DNA of 64,000 bases, taken from Streptomyces sp. STR69. GTDB taxonomy: Bacteria > Actinomycetota > Actinomycetes > Streptomycetales > Streptomycetaceae. Below, piece after piece: positions 41,783 through 50,785 of this stretch. The stretch lies in assembly GCF_024519455.1 (NCBI RefSeq), contig NZ_JALJRY010000001.1, forward strand, positions 481,253 to 545,252, given 5' to 3'. Both the position numbers and the translations under genes were made by a program. The notes beneath the pieces were generated by a model that saw only the letters and a list, made by a program, of their open reading frames with translations, was not told the origin of the DNA and made no database searches. The first letter of the stretch is position 1; the number at the start of each line of letters is the position of its first letter.

Positions 41783-42760
41783 GTGGTCAAGCTCTCCGTC
41801 ATCGTGCCGTTCTACAACGTGCAGCAATACGCGCCCGACACGCTCAGGAGCCTGCGGGCGAACGCGCGCTCGGACTTCGAATTCATTCTCGTCGACGACT
41901 GCTCGCGCGACGGGACACCCGACATTCTCGCGCGCGCGGAGCGCGAGTTGCCAGGCGCGGTGTATGTCAGACACGAGAAGAACGGAGGACTGGCGACCGC
42001 GCGCAACACCGGGATCGACAAGGCCCGCGGGGAGTATCTGACGTTCCTCGACGGGGACGACTGGCTCGCTCCCGGCTACTACCCCCAACTGGTGGACGCC
42101 ATCGAGGAGTTGGGCTGCGACTTCGTGCGCACGGACCATGTCCAGTGCACCGCGCGGGCCCGCACCATCCAGCGGCTGCCGCACGGCAGGCGCGGCGTCG
42201 TGATGAATCCGCGCGAGGCGATCCTGCCCGCCGACCGGTCCACCTCCGTCGACTACGCGTACGCCTGGGCAGGGGTCTACCACCGCCGGCTGGTCGACCG
42301 CGGCCTGCTCCACTTCACCGACGGGCTGCGTACGGCCGAGGACCGGCCGTGGATCTGGAAGCTGCACCGGGAGGCGGAGTCGTTCGCCGCGGTGAGCCTG
42401 CTCGGTGTCTTCTACCGGCGCGGGGTCGCCTCTTCCCTGACCCAGATCGGGGATGTCCGCCAGCTCGATTTCATTCGCGCGTTCAACCAGGTCATCGAGG
42501 AGACCGCGCAGGACCGGGACGCGGACAAACTGCTCCCCAAGGCCGTCCGTACATATTGCGCAATCATTTCCCATCATCTGGGATCCATCGAAAGGTTCGA
42601 GCCGGCGGTGGCGAGAAAACTGAAGTCGATGAGCGCCGTCGCCCTGCGACGCATGCCACAGGACGTGGTGGACGAGGCGCTCGACTCCATGGACATCCAG
42701 CGCGCGACGAGGCTGCGCCGACTGCGCCGCCGTCCCGCCGCCGCGGGGGCCGCCGCGTGA
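41783..42760 (+). CDS. Family 2 glycosyltransferase
   Basis: A 325-residue GT-A glycosyltransferase. It begins with SVIVPFYNVQ, then ILVDDCSRDGT, GLATARNTGI and the metal-binding FLDGDDWL (DxD). The GTG at 41783 follows a TAACGT -10 by seven bases, implying a leaderless transcript; upstream in-frame sequence is not family-like. Its stop overlaps the next start as GTGA. It probably adds a sugar to the same surface polymer as the divergent nonulosonate operon. Confidence 0.87.
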   Translation: MVKLSVIVPFYNVQQYAPDTLRSLRANARSDFEFILVDDCSRDGTPDILARAERELPGAVYVRHEKNGGLATARNTGIDKARGEYLTFLDGDDWLAPGYYPQLVDAIEELGCDFVRTDHVQCTARARTIQRLPHGRRGVVMNPREAILPADRSTSVDYAYAWAGVYHRRLVDRGLLHFTDGLRTAEDRPWIWKLHREAESFAAVSLLGVFYRRGVASSLTQIGDVRQLDFIRAFNQVIEETAQDRDADKLLPKAVRTYCAIISHHLGSIERFEPAVARKLKSMSAVALRRMPQDVVDEALDSMDIQRATRLRRLRRRPAAAGAAA

Positions 42761-44094
42761 GGACCCAGATCTTCCTGGCGTCGACGCTGTACGGCAACGC
42801 CACGCTGGCCGCCGCCCTCGACTCCGACTGCTTCCGCCCCGCCGACCGGCGCATCCTCCTGGTCTGCAACAACGCGGCGACCCCCGAGACCACGCCCGGC
42901 TTCGACGAGGCCCCCGGTTTCGAGCGGCTGCGGGAGCGCTTCGACGACGTGCTGTCGTGGAACGAGACCATCTCCCCCTTCCACCCCGGTGGTTGGGCCC
43001 CCCGTCTCGACGACGTCCCGCTGTGGGAGCGGCATCTGCGGCTCCTGTGGAACCTCGGTGACGACGAGGTGGAACTGGTCGTCGAGTCGATCCAGGTCAA
43101 CCCGGCGCTCGGCGTCTGCCAGATCTTCACCGGCGCCCCCGTCACCGTCTACGCCGACGGCCTGATGAGCTACGGCCCGACCCGCAACAAGATCGACCCG
43201 CTGGTCGGCACCCGGGTGGACCGGCTGCTCCACCTGGACCTGGTCCCGGGCCTCACCCCGCTGCTGCTCACCGAGTTCGGCGTCGAACCGGAGATCGTCC
43301 CGACCGACGCCTTCGTCAAGGTGCTGGCCGAACTCGGCGACACCGCCGACGAGTTGCCCCCGCTGCCCGACGAACCCGCCCTGCTCCTCGGCCAGTACCT
43401 CTCCGCGCTCGACATCCTCACCGCCGAGGAGGAAGAGGACCTGCACGTCCGGATGCTCAAGGGCGTGGTCCAACTCGGCCACCAGCGGGTGGTGTTCAAG
43501 CCGCACCCCTCGGCACCGGCCCGCTGGTCGCGCGCACTGGAGCAGGAGGCGGAGAAGCTCGGCGCCGACCTCACGGTCCTCGACACCCCGGTCCTCGCCG
43601 AGGTCCTCTACCAGCGGCTGAGACCCGTTCTGGTCGTCGGCTGCTTCTCCACGGCACTGCTCACCGCGAGCGCGCTGTACGGCCTGCCGGTCGCCCGCAT
43701 CGGCACGTCGACGCTGCTGGACCGGCTGACGCCGTACGAGAACAGCAACCGGGTGCCGGTGACGATCGTCGACGCGCTGGTGCCCGAGCTGACCGACCGG
43801 GCGGCGGTCACCGAGCAGCGCGAGGGCATGGCCGTGGCGGTGCTCAACGAGCTCGTACGGGCCGTCGGTTACGCGATGCAGCCGAAGATCTACCCGAACC
43901 TGCGCCCGGCCGCCGAGGCCTATCTGACCCGGCGGCTCAACGCGCACAGCTGGCGCTACTTCAAGCGCAAGCGCCTCACCTCGCTGGCGCTGCCCGGCGC
44001 GGTACCGGCCCAGCTCGCGTTCATCCCGCGCAACGCGACCGTGCGCCGGGTCGCCCGGCGGGCCCGGCTGCTGAAGCGGGGCGTGAGCCGCTGA
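42757..44094 (+). CDS. Polysialyltransferase-family protein (alpha-2,8-polyST type)
   Basis: A 445-residue protein resembling bacterial polysialyltransferases. It starts with IFLASTLYGNATLAAAL, and contains FKPHPSAPARWS (HP motif for CMP-sugar binding) and GCFSTALLTASALYG (the serine/threonine-rich S motif). These two motifs define GT38/GT52-like sialyltransferases. Basic C-terminus (about residues 405-445) suggests peripheral membrane binding. The GTG at 42757 overlaps the GT2 stop. With a CMP-nonulosonate synthetase nearby it probably polymerises or transfers a nonulosonate. Confidence 0.8.
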   Translation: MRTQIFLASTLYGNATLAAALDSDCFRPADRRILLVCNNAATPETTPGFDEAPGFERLRERFDDVLSWNETISPFHPGGWAPRLDDVPLWERHLRLLWNLGDDEVELVVESIQVNPALGVCQIFTGAPVTVYADGLMSYGPTRNKIDPLVGTRVDRLLHLDLVPGLTPLLLTEFGVEPEIVPTDAFVKVLAELGDTADELPPLPDEPALLLGQYLSALDILTAEEEEDLHVRMLKGVVQLGHQRVVFKPHPSAPARWSRALEQEAEKLGADLTVLDTPVLAEVLYQRLRPVLVVGCFSTALLTASALYGLPVARIGTSTLLDRLTPYENSNRVPVTIVDALVPELTDRAAVTEQREGMAVAVLNELVRAVGYAMQPKIYPNLRPAAEAYLTRRLNAHSWRYFKRKRLTSLALPGAVPAQLAFIPRNATVRRVARRARLLKRGVSR

Positions 44095-44113
44095 CGCGGG
44101 GCGTACGACACAC

Positions 44114-44146
44114 CGGCGGGCCGGCTCCCCAGGGGCCGGTCCGCCG
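44114..44146 (+). terminator. Terminator after the polysialyltransferase-like gene
   Basis: CGGCGGGCCGGC pairs with GCCGGTCCGCCG (one G-T pair) around a nine-base loop, 20 bases after the stop codon. Confidence 0.65.
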
Positions 44147-44326
44147 CGTTGTCCGGGGCCTTACATGCCTGTCGTGGCGGTGACACGACAAGGTTGGGTA
44201 CGCGGAGGCGAAGCCTGGGTGAACGGCCGCGGACGGGGTGACGAAGGGTCGCGGCCGGAGCGCAAACCCGCCCGGATGTCGGACTAGTGTGCTGTGATCC
44301 AGCACAGCCATTCCTAGGGGAACCTT

Positions 44327-45502
44327 GTGATCGACACGCCCGCGGACACGCGGGAAAACCCGACGGGCACCATGGTCAGCGCCGAACTGCCGCCGGCCGC
44401 CGAGGAGCTGCCGCCGGCCGAGCCGCCGCAGCCGCCCAAGCGCCGGGAGACCCGCCTCCGTGCCCTCGACGGGCTGCGCCTGGTCGCCGCGCTGATGGTG
44501 GCGGCCTACCACTACGGCGGCCGTGACGGCGAGGTCGTCCAGGCGTGGGGCACCTCGCCCAGACACCAGTTCCCCACCCTGCACTCGCTGTTCTCGTACG
44601 GCTGCCTCGGCGTGCAGGTGTTCTTCGTGATCAGCGGCTTCGTCATCTGCATGAGCGGCTGGGGCCGCCCGCTGCGCTCCTTCTTCGCCTCCCGCGCCTC
44701 CCGGCTGCTGCCCGCGTACTGGGCGGCGATCCTCATCATCACCGGCGTCTTCGCGTTGCCGATGGTGGCGTACAAGGCCGCCGCGCCGAGCGACGTCCTG
44801 GTCAACCTGACCATGCTGCAGATGCCGTTGGGCGTCGACCGGGTGCTCGGCGTGTGCTGGACGCTGTGGGCGGAGATCCGCTTCTACGCCCTGTTCGCCC
44901 TGTGCGTCGTGCTGCCCGGCGCGAACCGGCGGCGCGTGATCATGTTCTGCGCGGGCTGGACGCTCGCCGCGGCGATCACCCAGGGCGCGAAGTCGCCGCT
45001 GCTCGACATCATCCTGATGCCCGAGTACGCGCCGTACTTCATCGGCGGCGTCGGCCTCTACCTCGTGCACCGCGACCGCAAGGACGTCTACGCCTGGGGC
45101 ATCGTCGCCGTCAGCTGGCTGATCGGCCAGCACTACGCGGTGGCCCGGCTGTGGCACGCGCCCAACGACACGGCGTTCTCCAACCGCTCCGCCTGGGGAA
45201 TCATCCTGGTCGTCACCTTCGGCTATGTCGCGGTCGCCGCGATCGCCCTCGGCTGGCTCCGCTGGGCGAACTGGCGCTGGCTGACGGTCGCCGGCGCGCT
45301 GACGTACCCCTTCTACCTCGTCCACGAACATCTGGGCTGGGTCGTCATCAAGGCCTACCACCGAGACCTGGGCATTCCGTCGTACGCGACCATCGTGCTC
45401 ACCGTCTTCACCATGCTGCTGCTGGCCTATGTGCTGAACCGTGTCGTCGAGAACAGACTGACGCCGCTACTGCGCTCGGCGTTGTCGCGTCCAGGGCGCT
45501 GA
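44327..45502 (+). CDS. Membrane acyltransferase (acyltransferase 3 family)
   Basis: A 391-residue integral membrane O-acyltransferase. After a proline-rich cytoplasmic N-terminus (about 1-40) comes LRALDGLRLVAALMVAAYH with the catalytic-type histidine, then GVQVFFVISGF and RASRLLPAYWAA, all family signatures, and about ten membrane spans. The GTG at 44327 is preceded by AGGGGAACC. It would O-acetylate a surface polysaccharide, plausibly the polymer made by the flanking glycosyltransferases. It has its own upstream gap of 232 bases with a terminator for the preceding gene. Confidence 0.85.
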   Translation: MIDTPADTRENPTGTMVSAELPPAAEELPPAEPPQPPKRRETRLRALDGLRLVAALMVAAYHYGGRDGEVVQAWGTSPRHQFPTLHSLFSYGCLGVQVFFVISGFVICMSGWGRPLRSFFASRASRLLPAYWAAILIITGVFALPMVAYKAAAPSDVLVNLTMLQMPLGVDRVLGVCWTLWAEIRFYALFALCVVLPGANRRRVIMFCAGWTLAAAITQGAKSPLLDIILMPEYAPYFIGGVGLYLVHRDRKDVYAWGIVAVSWLIGQHYAVARLWHAPNDTAFSNRSAWGIILVVTFGYVAVAAIALGWLRWANWRWLTVAGALTYPFYLVHEHLGWVVIKAYHRDLGIPSYATIVLTVFTMLLLAYVLNRVVENRLTPLLRSALSRPGR

Positions 45503-45549
45503 CGGCCCGCGGGGTGAATAACCGGAACCCAACAGGCAGATGAATTTCA

Positions 45550-45569
45550 CCCGGCAATATAAAGCCGGG
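45550..45569 (+). terminator. Hairpin after the acyltransferase gene
   Basis: CCCGGC-aatataaa-GCCGGG, in an unusually AT-rich pocket between the acyltransferase and the next gene. Probable terminator. Confidence 0.45.
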
Positions 45570-45686
45570 CCGGTTCGGCCAATTCCCATCCATCGGCCGG
45601 AAATCGCGCTTACATATTTCCCCTTTCACTTCATAGCATGTGATCCGCAACTGGCCGGCACAATCGAACCGGACTGGAGAGCACCT

Positions 45687-46094
45687 GTGAAGTACCGCTT
45701 GCGCGTGTCAGCCGCCGCGGCAGCCATTTCCCTGGCAGCCTGCGGCGCGATCGCCATATCCGCCTCCCCCGCAGCGGCAACCCCCGCCACCTGTTTCGGC
45801 TACACGGGCGACCTGAACCAATACGGTACGAGCGTCGTCGACTGGACGTACGGGCCGGACGAGTGTTTCGGGGTCGCCCCCTCGGGGACCATCTGGCACA
45901 CCTGGGCCGGAGCGGGCAGCTGGAAGGAAATGCCGGGCGACGGCAGAGCCCTCGCTTTCACCGCCTTCTTCGAAAACTCCGCGGGCAAGGCCGTCAAGGT
46001 CATCACATCGTCCGGGAACTTCTACTGCAACTACGACGACTACGCGACCAACACATGGGGCGGCTGGTACGCGACCTCCACCGACCACTGCTGA
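45687..46094 (+). CDS. Small cysteine-containing secreted protein
   Basis: A 135-residue exported protein. The signal peptide contains LAAC at 16-19, which fits a lipobox, but hydrophobic sequence continues to an AxA site (SPAAATPA), so ordinary secretion is also possible. The mature part has four cysteines (CFGYTG, ECFG, FYCNYD and the C-terminal HC) that could form two disulfides, and many Trp and Tyr residues. The GTG at 45687 has GGAGAG eight bases upstream. No family is recognised. The gene lies in lower-GC surroundings than its neighbours, a mild sign of transfer. Confidence 0.65.
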   Translation: MKYRLRVSAAAAAISLAACGAIAISASPAAATPATCFGYTGDLNQYGTSVVDWTYGPDECFGVAPSGTIWHTWAGAGSWKEMPGDGRALAFTAFFENSAGKAVKVITSSGNFYCNYDDYATNTWGGWYATSTDHC

Positions 46095-46153
46095 GTCGCA
46101 CCGACAGAGAATTCACGTCGAATTGACCTCGAATTGAACAGGTCCTCGGACGG

Positions 46154-46831
46154 TCAGCGCACCGTCCGGGAACCTGCTTCGTCACCCGATCCGTACCGCG
46201 CCGCAATTCCCGCGATCACCAGGTCGAGCCCCTCCTCGAAGTGCCGGCCGTAGTCCTGGAACATCTCCGCGCCCGCCGCGGCCGACAGGGGGAAGTCGGC
46301 CATCAGGCGGGCGCGTTCGTCCATGTCGTAGCCCTCGCGGCGCTCGTCCGGCAGTGGCTGGACGCCCTGTTCCTCGCTGACGAAACCGATCGTGTAGAGG
46401 TACGACGTCGAGGTCGCGCGGACCGCCCGGGCGAGGGTGAAGCCGGCCTCCGTGAACACGCGCAGGGTGTCTTCCATCTGCACCGCGTGCAGGGTGCCGG
46501 TGAAGCGTGAACCGCTGAAGACCTTGGCGCCGTCGCGGTAGCCGAGCAGTGCGGAACGCAGGCCCCGGTTGGATTTCAGCAGCCGCTCCTGCCAGGTGTC
46601 CTCGCGCGCGAGGACGACATCGGCGACCATCCGCCGGTACATCTCGGTCGCCATCTCGTCGAGCAGCGCCTGTTTGTCCTTGAAGTGCCAGTACAGGGCG
46701 GGCGCCTTGACGTCCAGTTCCTTGGCGATGGCGCGCAGGGACAGTCCGTCGAGGCCGACCTCGTTCAGCACCTTCAGGGCGGTGTCGGCGACCCGTTTGC
46801 GGTCGAGGGGGATGCGTCGTTCCGTACTCAC
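46154..46831 (-). CDS. TetR-family repressor
   Basis: A 225-residue TetR regulator. The N-terminal helix-turn-helix is LDGLSLRAIAKELDVKAPALYWHFKDK (about 27-54), of the kind found in tetracycline repressor-like proteins, and the rest is the ligand-binding domain. It starts at GTG 46831, divergent from a FAD monooxygenase. Two CTTAACRGCGTTAAG palindromes lie between them, so it probably represses both itself and the monooxygenase until an aromatic or drug ligand binds. Confidence 0.87.
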   Translation of the reverse strand: MSTERRIPLDRKRVADTALKVLNEVGLDGLSLRAIAKELDVKAPALYWHFKDKQALLDEMATEMYRRMVADVVLAREDTWQERLLKSNRGLRSALLGYRDGAKVFSGSRFTGTLHAVQMEDTLRVFTEAGFTLARAVRATSTSYLYTIGFVSEEQGVQPLPDERREGYDMDERARLMADFPLSAAAGAEMFQDYGRHFEEGLDLVIAGIAARYGSGDEAGSRTVR

Positions 46832-46848
46832 GCTCGACAGCTTGACAG

Positions 46849-46863
46849 CTTAACGGCGTTAAG
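46849..46863. promoter_or_regulatory. Probable TetR operator 1
   Basis: CTTAACGGCGTTAAG, a near-perfect 15-bp palindrome 18 bases upstream of the TetR start. Its twin lies 37 bp away, centre to centre. Confidence 0.7.
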
Positions 46864-46885
46864 GGCACCCTGATGTCCACAGTCA

Positions 46886-46900
46886 CTTAACAGCGTTAAG
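46886..46900. promoter_or_regulatory. Probable TetR operator 2
   Basis: CTTAACAGCGTTAAG, differing from operator 1 at a single base. It overlaps the ribosome-binding site AAGGAG (46898-46903) of the monooxygenase gene. Confidence 0.7.
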
Positions 46901-46912
46901 GAGATGGGGATC

Positions 46913-48337
46913 ATGACGGAACACGTGGATGTACTGATCGTCGGCGCCGGCCCGACCGGCCTCGCCCTCGGCATCGACCTGGCCCGGCGCGGGGTGGCCG
47001 CACTGGTCGTGGAGAAGGCGGACGCACTGTTCCCCGGCTCGCGCGGCAAGGGGATCCAGCCGCGCACGATGGAGGTCTTCGACGACCTCGGCGTGATCGA
47101 CACGATCCTCGCGAAGGGCGGTGCCTACCCGGTCGGCGCGGTCTGGAAGGACGGCCTGAAGGTCGGCGAGCACCAGATGTTCGAGCCGTCGGAGTCGGAC
47201 CCCGACAGCCCGTACGACACCCCGTGGATGGTGCCGCAGTGGCGCACCCAGGAGATCCTGTCCGCGCGGCTGACCGAGCTGGGCGGGACGGTGGCCTTCG
47301 GACGGGAGGTCACCGGCTTCACCCAGGACCAGGACGGTGCGACCGTCGAGTTCGCCTCCGGTACGGCGGTCCGCGCCGGGTACGTCGTGGCCGCCGACGG
47401 CGGTCGCTCGGTCGTCCGCCGGACCCTGGGGATCGGCATGACCGGCGAGACGGTCGACCCGAACCCGATGCTGGTCGCGGACGTCAGGATCACCGGCCTG
47501 GACCGCGACAACGTGCACGTCTTCCCGCCGCACGGCGACGTCGGCTTCCTCGCGGTCTTCCCGCTGGCCGGCACCGAGGACTTCCAGGTCGTCGCCCAGT
47601 TCCCGGAGGGCACCGGCATCGACCTCTCGCTCGACGGCATCCGCGCGACCGTGGCCGCCCGCACCCACCTCGCCCCCGAGGACGTGACGGAACTGCGCTG
47701 GGCCTCCGACTTCCGGCCGCGCGCCGCACTCGCCGACCGCTTCCGCGCCGGGCGGGTCTTCCTCGCCGGGGACGCGGCGCACATCCACTCGCCGGCCGGC
47801 GGACAGGGCCTCAACACCAGCGTCCAGGACGCCTACAACCTCGGCTGGAAGCTCGGCGCGGTGCTGCGCGACGGCGCCCCCGAGTCCCTGCTCGACACCT
47901 ACGAGGAGGAACGGCTGCCCAACGCCGCCGACATGCTCGGCATCTCCACCCGGGTCCACCGCGGCGAGGTGCAACGCGGCAGGGCCACCCAGCAGCTCGG
48001 CCTGGGCTACCGGAACCGCTCACTCGCGGTGGACACCCGCACGGACCTGCCCGAGGACGAGGACGCGCTGCGGGCGGGCGACCGCGCCCCGGACCGCACA
48101 CTCGACGGCGTCCGCCTCTTCGACGCGTTCCGCGGCCCGCACTGGACCCTGCTGGCCCTGGACACCAAGCCCCCGGCGGCCGTCGGTGATGCGGTGCGCG
48201 TCATGGAGGGCCCCGCCGTCGAGACGTACGGCACCGGTCTGTTCCTGGTCCGCCCCGACGGCTACGTCGGCTGGGCGGGCGCCACGGAGGACGGCCTCGC
48301 GGAATACGCGGACCGTCTCGGCCTCCGCGTCGGTTAG
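46913..48337 (+). CDS. FAD-dependent aromatic monooxygenase
   Basis: A 474-residue class A flavoprotein monooxygenase (PHBH/rifampin-monooxygenase-like). FAD-binding GAGPTG is at 11-16, the DG motif is in AADGGRSVVRR, and the second FAD motif is FLAGDAAHIHSPAGGQGLN. The C-terminal thioredoxin-like part (about 385-474) is typical of aromatic hydroxylases. ATG 46913 is nine bases after AAGGAG; an earlier ATG directly abuts that site. Controlled by the divergent TetR. Substrate unknown, possibly an aromatic antibiotic or catabolite. Its stop overlaps that of the LysE gene by four bases. Confidence 0.87.
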   Translation: MTEHVDVLIVGAGPTGLALGIDLARRGVAALVVEKADALFPGSRGKGIQPRTMEVFDDLGVIDTILAKGGAYPVGAVWKDGLKVGEHQMFEPSESDPDSPYDTPWMVPQWRTQEILSARLTELGGTVAFGREVTGFTQDQDGATVEFASGTAVRAGYVVAADGGRSVVRRTLGIGMTGETVDPNPMLVADVRITGLDRDNVHVFPPHGDVGFLAVFPLAGTEDFQVVAQFPEGTGIDLSLDGIRATVAARTHLAPEDVTELRWASDFRPRAALADRFRAGRVFLAGDAAHIHSPAGGQGLNTSVQDAYNLGWKLGAVLRDGAPESLLDTYEEERLPNAADMLGISTRVHRGEVQRGRATQQLGLGYRNRSLAVDTRTDLPEDEDALRAGDRAPDRTLDGVRLFDAFRGPHWTLLALDTKPPAAVGDAVRVMEGPAVETYGTGLFLVRPDGYVGWAGATEDGLAEYADRLGLRVG

Positions 48338-48990
48338 ACGGAACTCGCCAGCGACAGCTTGACCGCGAAGCCCAGGAACAGCGCGCCCGCCGCCGAGGTC
48401 GCCCCCGCCGCGAGCCGCCTGCGCCGGCGGAAGGCCGTCGCCAACCGGGTCCCGCCGAAGATCAGCGCACTGAGGTAGAGGAAGCTCGCCAGCTGCGCGA
48501 AGGCACCGAGCACGACGAACGACAGGGCGGGATAGGCGTACCCCGGGTCGACGAACTGCACGAAGAAGGCGACGAAGAACAGGATCGCCTTCGGGTTGAA
48601 GAGACTGACGACGAAGGCACGCCGGTACGGCCGCTCGTCGGCGGCCTCCGCGGCGGGAGCCGACTCCATGGCCGCCCGCTCCTTCCGGGTCCGCCACATC
48701 GCCCACGCGGTCCGCAGCATCCCGAACGCGAGCCAGGTCAGATACCCGGCCCCCGCGTACTTCACGATCCCGAACAGCACGGCGTTGGCCTGCAGCAGCG
48801 AGGCGACCCCGGCCGCGGAGAGCGTCATCAGCACGGTGTCCCCGCACCAGACACCGGCGGCGGCCGTGTACCCGGCCCGGGTACCGCGCCGGGCGGCGAC
48901 CGAGAGGACGTACAGCGAGTTGGGGCCGGGCAGCAGGACGATCAGGACCAGGCCGGCGAGGTAGGTGGGGAGGTCTATGACACCGAGCAT
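48334..48990 (-). CDS. LysE-family exporter
   Basis: A 218-residue six-span amino acid/metabolite exporter of the LysE/RhtB type. The N-terminal family motif LPGPNSLYVLSVAARRG is present at about residues 20-36, and the SLFNPKAILFFVAFFVQF segment marks the middle. ATG 48990. Convergent with the monooxygenase with a four-base overlap. Exports a small amine or amino acid; the substrate is unknown. Confidence 0.87.
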   Translation of the reverse strand: MLGVIDLPTYLAGLVLIVLLPGPNSLYVLSVAARRGTRAGYTAAAGVWCGDTVLMTLSAAGVASLLQANAVLFGIVKYAGAGYLTWLAFGMLRTAWAMWRTRKERAAMESAPAAEAADERPYRRAFVVSLFNPKAILFFVAFFVQFVDPGYAYPALSFVVLGAFAQLASFLYLSALIFGGTRLATAFRRRRRLAAGATSAAGALFLGFAVKLSLASSV

Positions 48991-49107
48991 GGAACCGAGT
49001 GTCGCACGGGGGTATGACAGTCAGCCGTCGCCGTCGAGGAGGACGTCCACGGAGAGGTCGAGGGCGACACCGACGGACTCCGGGACCGGGACGAGTAATC
49101 ACCCAGC

Positions 49108-50688
49108 TCAGAACGCATCCACCGGCACGTACACCCCCCACACCTCCCGAAGGATCCCGCACACCTCCCCCACCGTCCCCCGCGCCCGCAGCGCCTCCTT
49201 CATCGGATACAGCACGTTGTCCGCACCCCCCGCCGCCTCCCGCAGCGCGCCCAGCGCCGAGTCCACGGCCTTCTGGTCCCGGTCGGCGCGGAGCCTCGCG
49301 AGCCGCTCCGCCTGCTGCGCCTCGATGGCCGGGTCGACGCGGAGGGGTTCGTACGGCTCCTCGGTGTCCAGGGAGAAGCGGTTGACGCCGACGACGACCC
49401 GTTCGCCGGAGTCGGTCTCCTGGGCGATGCGGTAGGCGCTGCGCTCGATCTCGCCCTTCTGGAAGCCGAGTTCGATGGCGCCGACCGCGCCGCCCAACTC
49501 CTCGACCCGCCGCATCAGTTCGACGGCGGCCCCTTCCACGTCGTCCGTCATCGACTCGACGGCGTACGAGCCCGCGAAGGGGTCCACGGTCGCGGTCACG
49601 TCCGTCTCGTACGCCAGTACCTGTTGGGTGCGCAGGGCGAGGCGGGCGCTCTTGTCCGTCGGGAGCGCGATCGCCTCGTCGAAGGAGTTGGTGTGCAGGG
49701 ACTGGGTGCCGCCGAGCACAGCGGCCAGTCCTTGGACTGCGACCCGCACGAGGTTCACCTCCGGCTGCTGGGCGGTGAGTTGGACACCGGCGGTCTGGGT
49801 GTGGAAGCGCAGCATGAGCGACTTGGGGTTCCGCGCGCCGAACTCCTCCCGCATCACCCGGGCCCAAATACGCCTGGCCGCGCGGAACTTGGCGACTTCC
49901 TCAAGGATCGTCGTACGGGCCACGAAGAAGAACGACAGCCGGGGTGCGAAGTCGTCGACGTCCATGCCGGCGGCGAGCGCGGTACGCACGTACGCGATGC
50001 CGTCGGCGAGCGTGAAGGCGATCTCCTGCGCGGGCGAGGCACCCGCCTCGGCCATGTGGTAGCCGGAGATCGAGATCGTGTTCCACTTCGGGATCTCGGC
50101 GCCGCAGTACCGGAAGATGTCCGCGGTCAGGCGGAGGGACGGCTTCGGCGGGAAGATGTACGTCCCCCTCGCGATGTACTCCTTCAGTACGTCGTTCTGG
50201 ATCGTGCCCGTCAACTGCCCTGCTGCCACGCCCTGTTCCTCGCCGACCAGCTGGTACATCAGCAGCAGGAGGGCCGCGGGGGCGTTGATCGTCATCGACG
50301 TCGACACCTTGTCCAGCGGGATGCCGTCGAACAGCACCCGCATGTCGTCCACCGAGTCGATCGCGACGCCGACCTTGCCGACCTCGCCGTGTGCGAGCGG
50401 GGCGTCGGAGTCGTGGCCCATCTGGGTGGGCAGGTCGAAGGCGACGGACAGGCCCGTGGTGCCGTGGGCGATCAGTTGCCGGTAACGGGCGTTGGACTCC
50501 GCCGCCGTACCGAAACCGGCGTACTGCCGCATCGTCCACGGCCGGCCGGTGTACATGGACGGGTACACGCCCCGTGTGAAGGGGTACTCCCCCGGCTCGC
50601 CCAGCCGCTCGGCCGGGTCCCAGCCGGCGAGTGCCCCGGGGCCGTAGACGGGTTCGACGGGCAGTCCTGACTCCGACTCGCGCACCAT
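49108..50688 (-). CDS. Acyl-CoA (methylmalonyl-CoA-type) mutase large subunit
   Basis: A 526-residue substrate-binding subunit of a B12-dependent acyl-CoA mutase, lacking the C-terminal cobalamin-binding domain, which must come from another gene outside this window. The [18 protein letters not shown] segment keeps the Tyr (RQYAGF) of methylmalonyl-CoA mutase, where isobutyryl-CoA mutase has Phe, and the PPKPSLR Arg that in methylmalonyl-CoA mutase binds the substrate carboxylate. Hence a dicarboxylic CoA ester is the more likely substrate. ATG 50688 is eight bases after GGAGG. Confidence 0.87.
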   Translation of the reverse strand: MVRESESGLPVEPVYGPGALAGWDPAERLGEPGEYPFTRGVYPSMYTGRPWTMRQYAGFGTAAESNARYRQLIAHGTTGLSVAFDLPTQMGHDSDAPLAHGEVGKVGVAIDSVDDMRVLFDGIPLDKVSTSMTINAPAALLLLMYQLVGEEQGVAAGQLTGTIQNDVLKEYIARGTYIFPPKPSLRLTADIFRYCGAEIPKWNTISISGYHMAEAGASPAQEIAFTLADGIAYVRTALAAGMDVDDFAPRLSFFFVARTTILEEVAKFRAARRIWARVMREEFGARNPKSLMLRFHTQTAGVQLTAQQPEVNLVRVAVQGLAAVLGGTQSLHTNSFDEAIALPTDKSARLALRTQQVLAYETDVTATVDPFAGSYAVESMTDDVEGAAVELMRRVEELGGAVGAIELGFQKGEIERSAYRIAQETDSGERVVVGVNRFSLDTEEPYEPLRVDPAIEAQQAERLARLRADRDQKAVDSALGALREAAGGADNVLYPMKEALRARGTVGEVCGILREVWGVYVPVDAF

Positions 50689-50785
50689 GGTGTGCACCTC
50701 CGGACACCACGATGCCGCGCCGTTCGCGGCCCGTCATCCGGGGGTACGTGTCCGGGTGACACCGGTGAGACGGCGGGGGTCCGCG

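Noticed and set aside
49021..49107. A possible 22-codon remnant on the minus strand ending in DVLLDGDG
   Set aside because: Reads like a protein tail but is too short to assign, with no start or family; left as intergenic debris.
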